Positions 55,507-64,000 of a stretch of 64,000 nucleotides of DNA are shown in pieces. This DNA comes from Cedecea lapagei (GTDB lineage Bacteria; Pseudomonadota; Gammaproteobacteria; Enterobacterales; Enterobacteriaceae). The notes below the pieces were generated by a model. It was not told the origin of the DNA and did not search any database. It saw only the letters and a list, made by a program, of their open reading frames with translations. Every line of letters starts with the position of its first letter. The stretch's first letter is position 1. Made by a program: the position numbers and the translations under genes. Where the stretch lies: contig NZ_LR134201.1 in assembly GCF_900635955.1 (NCBI RefSeq), forward strand, positions 1,860,001 through 1,924,000, in the 5' to 3' direction.

Positions 55507-58182
55507 TTACTTCAGCATATTCCTGATCACATAATGCAGAATACCGTCGTTGCGGAAATAGGTAAGCTCATTACCGGTATCGATGCGGCATCGGCAATTA
55601 ATGACCTGCCTGCGTCCGTCAGGGAAGGTCAGCGTCACCGGCACCTCCGCGCCAGGCGTGAGCTGATTAAGCCCGCTGATGTCCAGTTTTTCCTCGCCCG
55701 TGAGGCCAAGCGTCTTACGCGTCACGCCCTGTGGAAACTCCAGCGGCAAAATACCCATCCCGATCAGGTTAGAGCGGTGAATTCGCTCGAAAGATTCGGC
55801 AATAACTACCCGAATGCCCAATAAGCGGGGACCTTTCGCCGCCCAATCACGGCTAGAGCCGGAGCCATACTCTTTACCGGCGATAACCGCCAGCGGCGTC
55901 CCCTGCTCTTTGTAACGCATCGCCGCGTCATAAATAGAGAGCACCTCTTCCCCAGGCAGAAGCCGCGTCATGCCGCCTTCAACGCCCGGTACCATTTCGT
56001 TACGAATGCGGATGTTAGCAAACGTCCCTCGCATCATCACTTCATGGTTACCGCGGCGCGAGCCGTAGGAGTTGAAGTCCCGGCGCTCTACGCCATGCCC
56101 CAGCAGGTAACGCCCAGCCGGACTGTCGGCCTTAATACTTCCCGCCGGAGAAATGTGGTCGGTGGTGACCGAATCGCCAAGCATCGCCAGCACCTTAGCG
56201 CCGTGAATATCTTCAACGGGCTTTGGCTCTGCCCCCATCTCATCAAAGAATGGCGACAGTCTGATATAGGTCGAATCGTCCTGCCAGCCGTAGGTAGACG
56301 AGCGCTCCACTTCGATGCTGCGCCACTCCTCGGTCCCTTCGAACACCTCAGCGTACTCCTTGCGGAACATTTCGGTGGTCACCTGCGCCACGGCTGTAGC
56401 AATTTCCTGGCTGCTCGGCCAGATATCTTTCAGGTAAACCGGATCACCTATTCTGTCATGCCCCAGCGGTTCTGTGGTCAGGTCGATATTCATGTTCCCG
56501 GCCAGGGCATAGGCGACAACAAGCGGCGGAGAAGCAAGCCAGTTCGTTTTCACCAGCGGATGGATACGACCTTCGAAGTTACGGTTACCCGAGAGCACGG
56601 CCCCCACCGTCAGGTCGCCTTTTTTAATCGCCTGTTCGATAGGATCAGGCAGCGGGCCGGAATTACCGATACAGGTCGTACAGCCGTAGCCCACCAGGTT
56701 GAAGCCCAGCTCATCAAGGTAAGGGGTTAGCTTCGCCTTCGCCAGATAGTCAGAAACCACTTTAGAGCCGGGTGCCAGCGACGCCTTCACCCACGGCTTC
56801 GGCTTCAGCCCAAGGGTTACGGCCTTTTTCGCCAGCAGCCCTGCGGCCATCAGCACGCTGGGGTTTGAGGTATTGGTACATGAGGTGATTGCCGCGATCA
56901 CCACTGCGCCATCGGGCAGCAGCTGCTCGCGGCCAGCGAGCGTATAGCTAACCGGCTGACGATCTTTGTGCGATGCATTGACTTCCAGCTCGTTGCTGGC
57001 AGCGAACGCTTTTGGCACGCCGCCAAGAGGAACGCGGTCCTGCGGGCGTTTTGGCCCGGCCAGACTGGCCTCAACGTCGCCCATATTCAGCGCCAGGGTG
57101 CTGGTAAATACAGGTTCGTCGCCGGTATTTCGCCACATGCCCTGCGCCTTCGCGTAGGCTTCAACCAGCGCAACCTGTTCTTCGCTGCGTCCGCTAAGGC
57201 GCATATAGTCGAGGGTCACGCCGTCAATCGGGAAGAAGCCGCAGGTGGCGCCGTATTCCGGAGCCATGTTGGCGATGGTCGCCCGATCGGCCAGCGGCAA
57301 GGAGTCCAGGCCATCGCCGTAAAACTCGACAAACTTACCCACCACGCCGTGCTTACGCAGCATCTGAGTGACGGTCAACACCAGGTCCGTGGCGGTGATC
57401 CCCTCTCGCAGTTTACCGTCAAGCTTAAAGCCGACAACATCGGGGATCAGCATCGAAACAGGCTGACCGAGCATCGCGGCCTCGGCTTCAATACCGCCGA
57501 CGCCCCAGCCAAGAACGCCAAGACCGTTGATCATCGTAGTATGGGAGTCGGTGCCCACCAGCGTGTCCGGATAGGCGATAAACTCCCCGCCCTGCTCTTC
57601 GCCCCAGACCGCTTTGCCCAGATACTCAAGATTCACCTGATGGCAAATGCCGGTACCCGGCGGCACGACGCTGAAGCGGCTGAACGCCTGTTGCCCCCAG
57701 CGTAAAAAGACATAGCGCTCGTGGTTGCGCTCCATCTCAAGGCGGACGTTTTCTTCAAAGGCGTCTTTATCACCAAAATGATCGACGGTCACGGAGTGGT
57801 CAATAACGAGGTCAACCGGGGAGAGCGGATTCACTTTTGCCACGTCTCCGCCGAGGCGCTTCACCGCCTCACGCATCGCGGCCAGGTCAACCACTGCAGG
57901 TACACCGGTGAAGTCCTGCATCAGGACACGGGCAGGACGATAGGCAATTTCGCGATCGGCGTGGGCCTGTTTCAGCCAGTCGGCCAGCGCCTGAATATCT
58001 TCCCGGGTAACGGAGTCTTCATCCTGCCAGCGCAGCAGGTTCTCCAGTAACACTTTTAGCGACTTAGGTAAACGGCTGATATCCCCAAGCTCTTTCGCGG
58101 CCAGCGGCAGGCTGTAGTAGTGCCAGGTTTTGTTTAGCGCTCGTAGGGTATCCTTACTGGCTTCGCGTAGGGTTAACGACAT
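55507..58182 (-). CDS. acnA: Aconitate hydratase A
   Basis: Stress- and stationary-phase aconitase. 891 residues from ATG 58182 (MSLTLREASK), exactly E. coli length; GGAGGAG lies before it. The longer frame reaching 58323 is not used. Iron-sulfur cysteines in ITSCTNTSNP and GCTTCIGNSG; active-site arginines in GSSRDWAAKG. Upstream 58183-58411 has no gene that I can see. Confidence 0.97.
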   Translation of the reverse strand: MSLTLREASKDTLRALNKTWHYYSLPLAAKELGDISRLPKSLKVLLENLLRWQDEDSVTREDIQALADWLKQAHADREIAYRPARVLMQDFTGVPAVVDLAAMREAVKRLGGDVAKVNPLSPVDLVIDHSVTVDHFGDKDAFEENVRLEMERNHERYVFLRWGQQAFSRFSVVPPGTGICHQVNLEYLGKAVWGEEQGGEFIAYPDTLVGTDSHTTMINGLGVLGWGVGGIEAEAAMLGQPVSMLIPDVVGFKLDGKLREGITATDLVLTVTQMLRKHGVVGKFVEFYGDGLDSLPLADRATIANMAPEYGATCGFFPIDGVTLDYMRLSGRSEEQVALVEAYAKAQGMWRNTGDEPVFTSTLALNMGDVEASLAGPKRPQDRVPLGGVPKAFAASNELEVNASHKDRQPVSYTLAGREQLLPDGAVVIAAITSCTNTSNPSVLMAAGLLAKKAVTLGLKPKPWVKASLAPGSKVVSDYLAKAKLTPYLDELGFNLVGYGCTTCIGNSGPLPDPIEQAIKKGDLTVGAVLSGNRNFEGRIHPLVKTNWLASPPLVVAYALAGNMNIDLTTEPLGHDRIGDPVYLKDIWPSSQEIATAVAQVTTEMFRKEYAEVFEGTEEWRSIEVERSSTYGWQDDSTYIRLSPFFDEMGAEPKPVEDIHGAKVLAMLGDSVTTDHISPAGSIKADSPAGRYLLGHGVERRDFNSYGSRRGNHEVMMRGTFANIRIRNEMVPGVEGGMTRLLPGEEVLSIYDAAMRYKEQGTPLAVIAGKEYGSGSSRDWAAKGPRLLGIRVVIAESFERIHRSNLIGMGILPLEFPQGVTRKTLGLTGEEKLDISGLNQLTPGAEVPVTLTFPDGRRQVINCRCRIDTGNELTYFRNDGILHYVIRNMLK

Positions 58183-58411
58183 AGCTCCTCCTTTATGACA
58201 GGGATAGCGAGTGCCCTGATTATCAGCAGGGTCACTATTAAAGATAACACAAACCTGCCGTAACGATTTGATAACAACCCAAATGGATAAATGACGCGAA
58301 AGGAGTAAAACGTAAATAAACAAACGCCCCGGGGGTTAACCAGGGCGCGGGGGAAAGCGGGAAGAGATTGGATGCAGCGGGATACAGGCCGTTGGCCGCC
58401 AGCTGTGATGC

Positions 58412-58510
58412 TTAATTTACAAAGGTGCGAACCACTTCCAGCCAAAACAGGGCGGAGATCGCAAAGGCGCCCATCCAGGACCAGTATTTTACAGCATGTT
58501 GATTATTCAT
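58412..58510 (-). CDS. ymiC: Tiny membrane protein, YmiC-like
   Basis: 32 residues: MNNQHAVKYWSWMGAFAISA followed by LFWLEVVRTFVN. One hydrophobic helix with a short basic N-terminus. The core KYWSWMGAF is shared, as I recall, with E. coli YmiC, encoded at the same place before acnA. No strong ribosome binding site. Too short for routine gene finders. Confidence 0.65.
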   Translation of the reverse strand: MNNQHAVKYWSWMGAFAISALFWLEVVRTFVN

Positions 58511-58667
58511 AAGGTTAACTTAATGTTGCGATATGCAATAAGACTGCTTAATTAAGCAGTCACCAAAAGGTATTGCTGTGTGTAATTATCAGTAAACGAC
58601 TTTCCGCTTCACGGTAAATAAATTGAATCTGTTCACCGCGAACAAAATAAACAATTCAATAACGGTT

Positions 58668-58838
58668 TTATTGTTTTTTGCTGTCGTCTTCGGAAAACAA
58701 ATCGATAAAAGCCTGCTGCTGTTTTGTCAGCACCCAACCTTCAGGCGGCAAGCCTTCCTCGGTTTTAACTTCTTTTCGCGGTTTACCGCGGGTACGAACC
58801 ACGGCTTTCGGTGCAGGAACCCTATCCCGAGTAGGCAT
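58668..58838 (-). CDS. yciX: Small protein YciX
   Basis: 56 residues from ATG 58838 (MPTRDRVPAP); EEGLPPEGWVLTKQQQAFID and the acidic end FSEDDSKKQ match enterobacterial YciX. Soluble, basic in its first half. ATG lies two bases after the ymiA stop, so the pair is an operon. Function unknown. Confidence 0.85.
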   Translation of the reverse strand: MPTRDRVPAPKAVVRTRGKPRKEVKTEEGLPPEGWVLTKQQQAFIDLFSEDDSKKQ

Positions 58839-58840
58839 AG

Positions 58841-58981
58841 CTACCCCCAAAATTTCCAGACAACCAGCGCCACGGCCAGCCAGAACAGTGCTGACACCAA
58901 AAACACCGCAATCCACGCCTTGCGTTTCAGAGCCGGATCCCTTTGCGGTTGCTCACTTCCTGATGACATTGCTAGCCTCAT
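58841..58981 (-). CDS. ymiA: Small membrane protein YmiA
   Basis: 46 residues, the E. coli length: basic N-terminal part ending DPALKRKAW, then one membrane helix (IAVFLVSALFWLAVALVVW). ATG 58981. First gene of ymiA-yciX. Function unknown. Confidence 0.88.
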   Translation of the reverse strand: MRLAMSSGSEQPQRDPALKRKAWIAVFLVSALFWLAVALVVWKFWG

Positions 58982-59314
58982 ACAATCGACACCACTTATC
59001 GTAATATTTCCAAACAATCGGTATAACTAATCGCCAGTTGGGATTAATCCTAAAGAAACTCTAGCTCAAAAGCCAGAAAAATTGCGCAATCAGCAGGAGA
59101 AAAGATTTAATCTTTTGACCTGAAATAAATAATCGAAACGACAGATTTGCGCAACCGCGAATTATTTACTAGCTGTGTCTCTTAATTGCGACACAATAAC
59201 CATTGTCATGTTATGGACTATTAGGCGGGAACGGGAATAGATAAAGAAATGCGTTTAATTCTTGTTTAATAATGGCAGGGGTATCTCCGGTGGCACCGAA
59301 GATACCCTGAGGAA
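58982..59314. other. Intergenic region between ymiA and cysB
   Basis: 333 bases. Contains a 17-base perfect palindrome AAAAGATTTAATCTTTT at 59100-59116 and a strong hairpin (next entry). No gene seen. Confidence 0.6.
59279..59307 (-). terminator. Hairpin downstream of cysB
   Basis: Stem GGGTATCT / AGATACCC plus CGGTG / CACCG inside, beginning 8 bases after the cysB stop. T-run is absent; it may be a terminator core or 3'-end stabiliser. Confidence 0.65.
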
Positions 59315-60289
59315 TTATTTGGCAGGGAGTTTTATATCTTTAAACATCGCCTCTATATCTTCATTTGAGCGCAAGGCGACCGCGGTATCTACCACATCCC
59401 GCGTTAAATGCGGCGCAAAACGCTGAATAAAATCATACATATAACTGCGAAGGAAAGTGCTGCGCCGGAAACCAATTTTTGTGGTGCTGTGGCTAAATAC
59501 GCCCTGCGCTTCAATGCGGACTAAATCCGGGTCTGAAATCGGATCTACGGCCATGCTCGCGATAACCCCTACCCCAAGGCCTAAACGCACATAGGTTTTA
59601 ATGACGTCAGCGTCGGTGGCGGTAAAGACGATGCGTGGCGTCAATCCTGCGCGGTTAAAGGCGGTATCAAGCTCTGAGCGCCCTGTAAAACCGAAGGTAT
59701 AGGTGACCAGCGGATACTGCGCCAGCTCTTCGATAGTAACGGACTCTTTCGACGCCAACGGGTGATCCGGTGTGACCACGATTGAACGGTTCCAGTGGTA
59801 GCACGGCAGCATTACCAGATCGTCATACAGATGCAAGGCTTCTGTGGCTATCGCAAAGTCCGCATTTCCCTTAGAAACAGCCTCGGCAATCTGCGTAGGC
59901 GAGCCCTGATGCATATGCAGAGAAACACGCGGGTAGCGTTCAATAAAGCCTTTTATCACGCCTGGCAGCGCGTAGCGGGCCTGAGTATGCGTGGTTGCCA
60001 CATACAGCGAACCTTTGTCAGGCCAGGTGTGCTCACCGGCCACGGATTTAATAGCGTCGACTTTAGAGAGGACTTCCCGGGCGATACGAATGATTTCCTG
60101 TCCAGCCGGCGTTACCTGCGTCAGGTGTTTCCCGCTGCGGGCAAAAATTTGGATCCCAAGTTCATCTTCCAGCATACGAACTTGCTTACTGATCCCCGGT
60201 TGAGAGGTGTAAAGCCCCTCCGCCGTGGAAGAGACGTTCAGGTTGTGGTTAACGACTTCAACGATATAACGAAGCTGCTGTAATTTCAT
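59315..60289 (-). CDS. cysB: LysR-type regulator CysB
   Basis: Activator of cysteine biosynthesis, responding to N-acetylserine. 324 residues, E. coli length. N-terminal HTH (TAEGLYTSQPGISKQVRMLE) and inducer-binding domain with TTHTQARYALP. Start ATG 60289 (MKLQQLRYIV). 195 bases from topA, same strand. Confidence 0.98.
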   Translation of the reverse strand: MKLQQLRYIVEVVNHNLNVSSTAEGLYTSQPGISKQVRMLEDELGIQIFARSGKHLTQVTPAGQEIIRIAREVLSKVDAIKSVAGEHTWPDKGSLYVATTHTQARYALPGVIKGFIERYPRVSLHMHQGSPTQIAEAVSKGNADFAIATEALHLYDDLVMLPCYHWNRSIVVTPDHPLASKESVTIEELAQYPLVTYTFGFTGRSELDTAFNRAGLTPRIVFTATDADVIKTYVRLGLGVGVIASMAVDPISDPDLVRIEAQGVFSHSTTKIGFRRSTFLRSYMYDFIQRFAPHLTRDVVDTAVALRSNEDIEAMFKDIKLPAK

Positions 60290-60444
60290 GACTTACCGTC
60301 CAGGGTCAAAGGCCCCGGCACAGAATGGCGGGGATTAAGACGCAGAAAAAATGAAAATTGACATTGCTTTACTCACTATATCAGTTATAGCTACTTTGTA
60401 TAGACGGGATGAAAAGATAATAAACAAGTTATATAAGGAGAGAT

Positions 60445-60470
60445 AAAAAAACCGGAGACAGGCTCCGGCT
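60445..60470 (-). terminator. Terminator of topA
   Basis: Minus-strand hairpin CCGGAG / CTCCGG extended by GC pairs, followed by TTTTTTT; 18 bases past the topA stop. Confidence 0.88.
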
Positions 60471-60487
60471 TTCAGGTTTAATCAGGC

Positions 60488-63085
60488 TTATTTTTTAGCT
60501 ACAACCCACTTACCGTCGACGAAGAAGGCGGACCAGCCGGTCGCTTTGCCCTCTTTTTCGGAGGCAACGTACTGCTGCTTCGTTTTGCGGCTAAAGCGCA
60601 CGAACGCTTTGTTTCCCTCAGGATCTTCCTGAGGCGCATCGGCCAGGTAACGCAGTTTCTCAGGCAAACGATCGCGGAAGCGATGAAGCTCTTCAACCAG
60701 AGGCGCACGCGTTTCACGAGATTTCGGGAAGGTGTTTGCCGCGAGGAATACCCCGGCAGCCCCATCGCGCAGCACGAAATAGGCATCTGATTTCTCGCAA
60801 GGCAGCTCCGGCAGCGGAACCGGATCTTCCTTCGGCGGCGCTACTTCACCGTTACGCAGGATCTTACGGGTATTTTTGCACTCGTCGTTGGTACAGGCCA
60901 TGTACTTCCCGAAACGCCCCATTCTCAGGTGCATTTCCGAGCCGCACTTCTCGCACTCAACGATTGGGCCATCATAGCCTTTGATGCGGAACTCACCTTC
61001 TTCGATTTCATAGCCGTCGCAGGTCGGGTTATTACCACAAACATGCAGCTTGCGCTTCGGATCGATAAGGTAGCTGTCCATTGCCGTGCCGCACTTCTGG
61101 CAGCGGCGTTTGGCGCGCAGGGCGTTGGTCTCCGCATCATCCCCTTCCAGCACGTTAAGAACTTCGTTCTCCGGTACCAGGTTGATGGTGGTTTTGCAGC
61201 GCTCTTTCGGCGGTAACGCATAGCCTGAACAGCCGAGGAATACGCCGGTACTCGCGGTACGGATCCCCATTTTACGCCCGCAGGTTGGACAGTCGATACT
61301 GGTCAGAACCATCTGGTTCGGGCGCATGCCGCCCTCTTCCGGATCCTGCTCAGCTTTCTCAAGCTGGCCGCTGAAATCGCTGAAGAAGTTATCCAGCACG
61401 CCTTTCCATTCGGCCTGATTGTTTGCCACCTGGTCGAGGCTGTTTTCCATCTGCGCAGTGAAGTCGTAATTCATCAGCTCACGGAAGTTTTCTTCCAGGC
61501 GGTCGGTAACGATCTCACCCATTTTTTCGGCGTAGAAACGACGGTTCTCGACGCGTACGTAACCGCGGTCCTGAATGGTGGATATAATAGAAGCGTAGGT
61601 AGACGGCCGACCAATGCCGCGCTTTTCCAGCTCTTTGACCAGAGACGCTTCACTAAAACGTGCAGGCGGTTTGGTAAAGTGCTGAGCCGGAAGCAGCTCA
61701 ACTAAGGTCAGCTCCTCGCCTGGCTCCACGGCAGGTAACGTGCGGTCTTCATCGCCTTTACGCAGCGCGGGCATAACCTTCGTCCAGCCGTCAAAGCGCA
61801 GCGTACGGCCACGCGCCTTCAGGCGATACTCGCCGGCCTCTACCGTCAGCGTGGTAGAGTCGTACTTCGCGGGCGTCATCTGGCAGGCCACAAACTGGCG
61901 CCAGATCAGCTGATAAAGCTTCTGGGCATCCGCTTCCATATCTTTCAGCGATTCAGCCTGCACGGTTACATCGGAAGGACGAATCGCTTCGTGCGCTTCC
62001 TGAGAGTTATCCTTGCTGGCGTACTGGTTGGCGTCAGCAGGCAGGTATTTCTTACCGAAGCTCTCTTCGATATAGCCGCGCACCATGCTCACCGCATCCT
62101 GACTCAGGTTGGTGGAGTCGGTACGCATGTAGGTAATGTGGCCCGCTTCATAAAGACGCTGTGCCATCATCATCGTTTTCTTCACGCCAAAACCAAGACG
62201 CGTGCTGGCAGCCTGCTGCAGCGTGGAGGTGATGAATGGCGCCCCCGGCTTGCTGCTGGTTGGCTTGTCTTCACGGTCCAGCACGGTGTAGCGAGCTTTT
62301 TCAAGCAGGCTGACCGCCGCCATGGTCTGCTCGCGGTTCACCGGACGGAAAGGTTTGTCTTTATGGTGGCTAACCTGCACCGGCAGCGCATCGCCCTTCG
62401 GCGTAGAGAGATTCGCGTCGATTTCCCAGTACTCTTCCGGCACGAACGCTTTAATTTCTCGTTCCCGCTCGACCACCAGGCGAACCGCCACGGACTGAAC
62501 GCGCCCCGCGGAGAGGCCACGCGCAATCTTTTTCCACAGCAGCGGTGACACCATGTAGCCCACAACGCGGTCCATAAAGCGGCGCGCCTGCTGGGCATTA
62601 ACACGGTCGATGTTCAGCTCACCCGGCTTTTCAAACGCCTGGCGAATTGCATTTTTGGTAATTTCGTTAAACACGACGCGGCTGTAGCGCGTGTCATCAC
62701 CACCGATCACTTCCCGCAGGTGCCACGCAATGGCTTCCCCTTCGCGGTCAAGGTCGGTTGCGAGATAGATGTGGTCTGCTTTTTCTGCCAGAGATTTCAG
62801 CTCGGAGACCACTTTCTCCTTGCCCGGCAGCACTTCGTAGTGAGCGTCCCAGTTATGCCATGGATCAACACCCATGCGGTTGACGAGCGCTCCGCGTTCA
62901 TCCTTATTGACCTTTTTGGTCCCTTTGGCGGCGGCAGAGTCAGCGCTCTTCTTGGTGGTTGATCCACTGGTCGGCAAATCGCGGATATGGCCGACGCTGG
63001 ATTTAACCACGTAGTCATTTCCGAGATATTTGTTGATCGTTTTGGCTTTTGCCGGGGACTCAACGATGACGAGAGCTTTACCCAT
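60488..63085 (-). CDS. topA: DNA topoisomerase I
   Basis: Type IA topoisomerase relaxing negative supercoils. 865 residues from ATG 63085 (MGKALVIVESPAKA), E. coli length. Toprim acidic residues in YLATDLDREGEAIAWH, active tyrosine in HITYMRTDST, three four-cysteine zinc fingers (CPTCGRK..., CQKCGTA..., CEKCGSE...) and two C-terminal domains. Confidence 0.98.
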   Translation of the reverse strand: MGKALVIVESPAKAKTINKYLGNDYVVKSSVGHIRDLPTSGSTTKKSADSAAAKGTKKVNKDERGALVNRMGVDPWHNWDAHYEVLPGKEKVVSELKSLAEKADHIYLATDLDREGEAIAWHLREVIGGDDTRYSRVVFNEITKNAIRQAFEKPGELNIDRVNAQQARRFMDRVVGYMVSPLLWKKIARGLSAGRVQSVAVRLVVEREREIKAFVPEEYWEIDANLSTPKGDALPVQVSHHKDKPFRPVNREQTMAAVSLLEKARYTVLDREDKPTSSKPGAPFITSTLQQAASTRLGFGVKKTMMMAQRLYEAGHITYMRTDSTNLSQDAVSMVRGYIEESFGKKYLPADANQYASKDNSQEAHEAIRPSDVTVQAESLKDMEADAQKLYQLIWRQFVACQMTPAKYDSTTLTVEAGEYRLKARGRTLRFDGWTKVMPALRKGDEDRTLPAVEPGEELTLVELLPAQHFTKPPARFSEASLVKELEKRGIGRPSTYASIISTIQDRGYVRVENRRFYAEKMGEIVTDRLEENFRELMNYDFTAQMENSLDQVANNQAEWKGVLDNFFSDFSGQLEKAEQDPEEGGMRPNQMVLTSIDCPTCGRKMGIRTASTGVFLGCSGYALPPKERCKTTINLVPENEVLNVLEGDDAETNALRAKRRCQKCGTAMDSYLIDPKRKLHVCGNNPTCDGYEIEEGEFRIKGYDGPIVECEKCGSEMHLRMGRFGKYMACTNDECKNTRKILRNGEVAPPKEDPVPLPELPCEKSDAYFVLRDGAAGVFLAANTFPKSRETRAPLVEELHRFRDRLPEKLRYLADAPQEDPEGNKAFVRFSRKTKQQYVASEKEGKATGWSAFFVDGKWVVAKK

Positions 63086-63485
63086 TTTCACCTTTACCTA
63101 TTTAATTCTTCCAGGAATACGTCGCAAATTTTCCCCTTCCACCGGCGACGCGCTTTTTTATATTGCGGCAGAGCGGACGGAGATCAACTCTTTTTTTCAA
63201 TAACCTGCATCACCAGCGGCTCACTCGCCGGTAGTTTAAGACCCGAAGTCTCGAGCAAGTGGCATAGCACGACGGAAGTTTGGTCGAATGTCAAGCAAAT
63301 CTGTTGCCAGTTTTGCGAAAGCGTCACACTCTACCTGATAAAATATGTTACGCAACTTTATTAGCATGCAAAATCGGATCCCGCCAGGGGGGTTAACCTT
63401 TTTAAGGCCACAGGATTTACAGGGAAAATTTGCCCTTTTCCCTCAAGCGGACGTAAACTAGCGCCAGTTTTTTAAGGAGAACATC
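63086..63485. other. Divergent promoter region between topA and yciN
   Basis: 400 bases, no gene. In E. coli it carries several topA promoters sensitive to supercoiling. A TTGACA is seen on the minus strand at 63289-63294, but no -10 at proper distance. AAGGAG precedes yciN. Confidence 0.6.
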
Positions 63486-63737
63486 ATGCAAGAGACGACT
63501 CAGCCTATCGACCGCGAATCCCTCCTCGTTGAGGCGAACAAAATCATTCGTGAACATGAGGATTTCCTGCACGGGATGGAAGCCACCGGCGTGGAACAGA
63601 AAAACGGCGTGCTGGTCTTCAGCGGAGAATACTTCCTGGATGATCAGGGCTTGCCAACGCCAAAGAGCACGGCAGTGTTTAATATGTTTAAACACCTGGC
63701 CCATGTCCTGTCAGAAAAGTACTCTCTGCGGGACTAA
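63486..63737 (+). CDS. yciN: Small protein YciN (DUF2498)
   Basis: 83 residues, E. coli length: MQETTQPIDRESLLVEANKI to LSEKYSLRD. Soluble, acidic, function unknown. AAGGAG six bases before ATG 63486. Confidence 0.95.
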   Translation: MQETTQPIDRESLLVEANKIIREHEDFLHGMEATGVEQKNGVLVFSGEYFLDDQGLPTPKSTAVFNMFKHLAHVLSEKYSLRD

Positions 63738-63741
63738 ACGA

Positions 63742-63766
63742 AAAGCGAGGCTCAAGGCCTCGCTTT
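63742..63766. terminator. Bidirectional terminator between yciN and sohB
   Basis: 10-bp stem AAAGCGAGGC / GCCTCGCTTT with TCAAG loop; T-rich on the plus strand, TTTCG on the minus. Confidence 0.9.
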
Positions 63767-63771
63767 CTTGT

Positions 63772-64000
63772 TTAGAGCAGCGGCTTTTCACCGCGCTGCC
63801 ACCAGCGCAACAGCAGGCGTTCTAAGCTGTTCGCCGCACTACCGGTGAAGCGGTCCATCACTTTTTTACGCTGCAGATAACGCACGCTGATGGCATCAAA
63901 CTCTTTCATCATCCTCAGCAGCAGGTCGTCGCTGGTCGCTACGTCATCTACCAGCCCTTTCTCCTTCGCCTGAGTCCCGTACCAGTGCTCGCCCGTAGCC
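63772..64000 (-). CDS. sohB: SohB inner-membrane peptidase, C-terminal end only
   Basis: The last 75 codons of SohB, a signal-peptide-peptidase-like serine protease (S49). ATGEHWYGTQAKEKGLVDDV and the C-terminal SLERLLLRWWQRGEKPLL match enterobacterial SohB. The catalytic Ser and Lys and the start are beyond the right edge. Confidence 0.93.
   Translation of the reverse strand, partial: ATGEHWYGTQAKEKGLVDDVATSDDLLLRMMKEFDAISVRYLQRKKVMDRFTGSAANSLERLLLRWWQRGEKPLL

Noticed and set aside
56968..57705. 245-codon ORF opposite acnA
   Set aside because: Antisense shadow; composition typical of reversed coding sequence.
55507..58323. 47-residue N-terminal extension of AcnA
   Set aside because: Extension is low quality and the GGAGGAG site and family length fix the start at 58182.
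63261..63294. topA promoter built on TTGACA
   Set aside because: The nearest TATGCC lies at a spacing of 22 bases and the proper position reads CGTGCT.
1..64000. CRISPR array, tRNA or rRNA genes
   Set aside because: No regularly spaced repeats and no tRNA-like cloverleaf or rRNA sequence noticed.

Overview
The window is enterobacterial chromosome. From about 16.5 kb to the right end it carries the familiar Enterobacteriaceae gene order of the ttcA-zntB-tyrR-psp-sap-fabI-rnb-osmB-pyrF-ribA-acnA-cysB-topA region. It is not Escherichia coli: dbpA, the puu genes, ycjM-W and pspE are absent, while an rpfF gene for DSF-type fatty-acid signalling and a fsaA-pflE-pflF block are inserted. The genus cannot be fixed by eye; an Enterobacter/Cronobacter/Cedecea-like member is a reasonable guess.

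Left end, 1-10.7 kb, is an AT-richer accessory island. It holds three large tyrosine-recombinase-superfamily genes and one small protein, all on the minus strand (1-6284), resembling the recombinase trio of Gamma-Mobile-Trio elements. It also holds a KAP-family P-loop NTPase with a coupled 49-residue ORF, an orphan HigA-type antitoxin, and two parts of decayed IS3-family elements on either side of that cassette. The island ends in the first 30 codons of umuD, still preceded by a perfectly palindromic LexA box, which marks a broken umuDC locus.

10.9-17.6 kb holds a prolyl oligopeptidase, an ACT-domain protein, a cofactor-free haloperoxidase-type hydrolase, a hexapeptide acetyltransferase, a family 25 glycosyltransferase and the 3' end of a phage integrase immediately upstream of ttcA, the locus used by the Rac prophage in E. 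coli.

17.6-43 kb is core: the FNR-activated sRNA FnrS with its FNR box, zntB, ybiI, mppA-mpaA-ycjG (recycling of murein peptides), tpx, tyrR, ycjXF, the phage shock operon with its sigma-54 promoter and activator pspF, the sapABCDF transporter, fabI, yciW, rnb and pdeR. pdeR is convergent with and touches rpfF, so sender (RpfF) and receiver (RpfR/PdeR) of a DSF-type signal lie side by side. 43-50 kb holds yciZ, the rcnA/rcnR nickel-cobalt efflux pair with two exact RcnR operators, and fsaA diverging from pflE-pflF (glycyl radical enzyme and activase) followed by the DeoR-type regulator yciT. 50-64 kb is osmB, yciH-pyrF, lapAB, pgpB, ribA, acnA, the tiny genes ymiC, yciX and ymiA, cysB, topA, yciN and the 3' end of sohB.

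Several otherwise intact genes (ttcA, sapA, sapC, pflF, the glycosyltransferase, the KAP NTPase and the recombinases) are broken only by single-base gains or losses, mostly in short homopolymers. This looks more like consensus error of long-read sequencing than biological decay, although the first 6 kb carries more of them than the rest.
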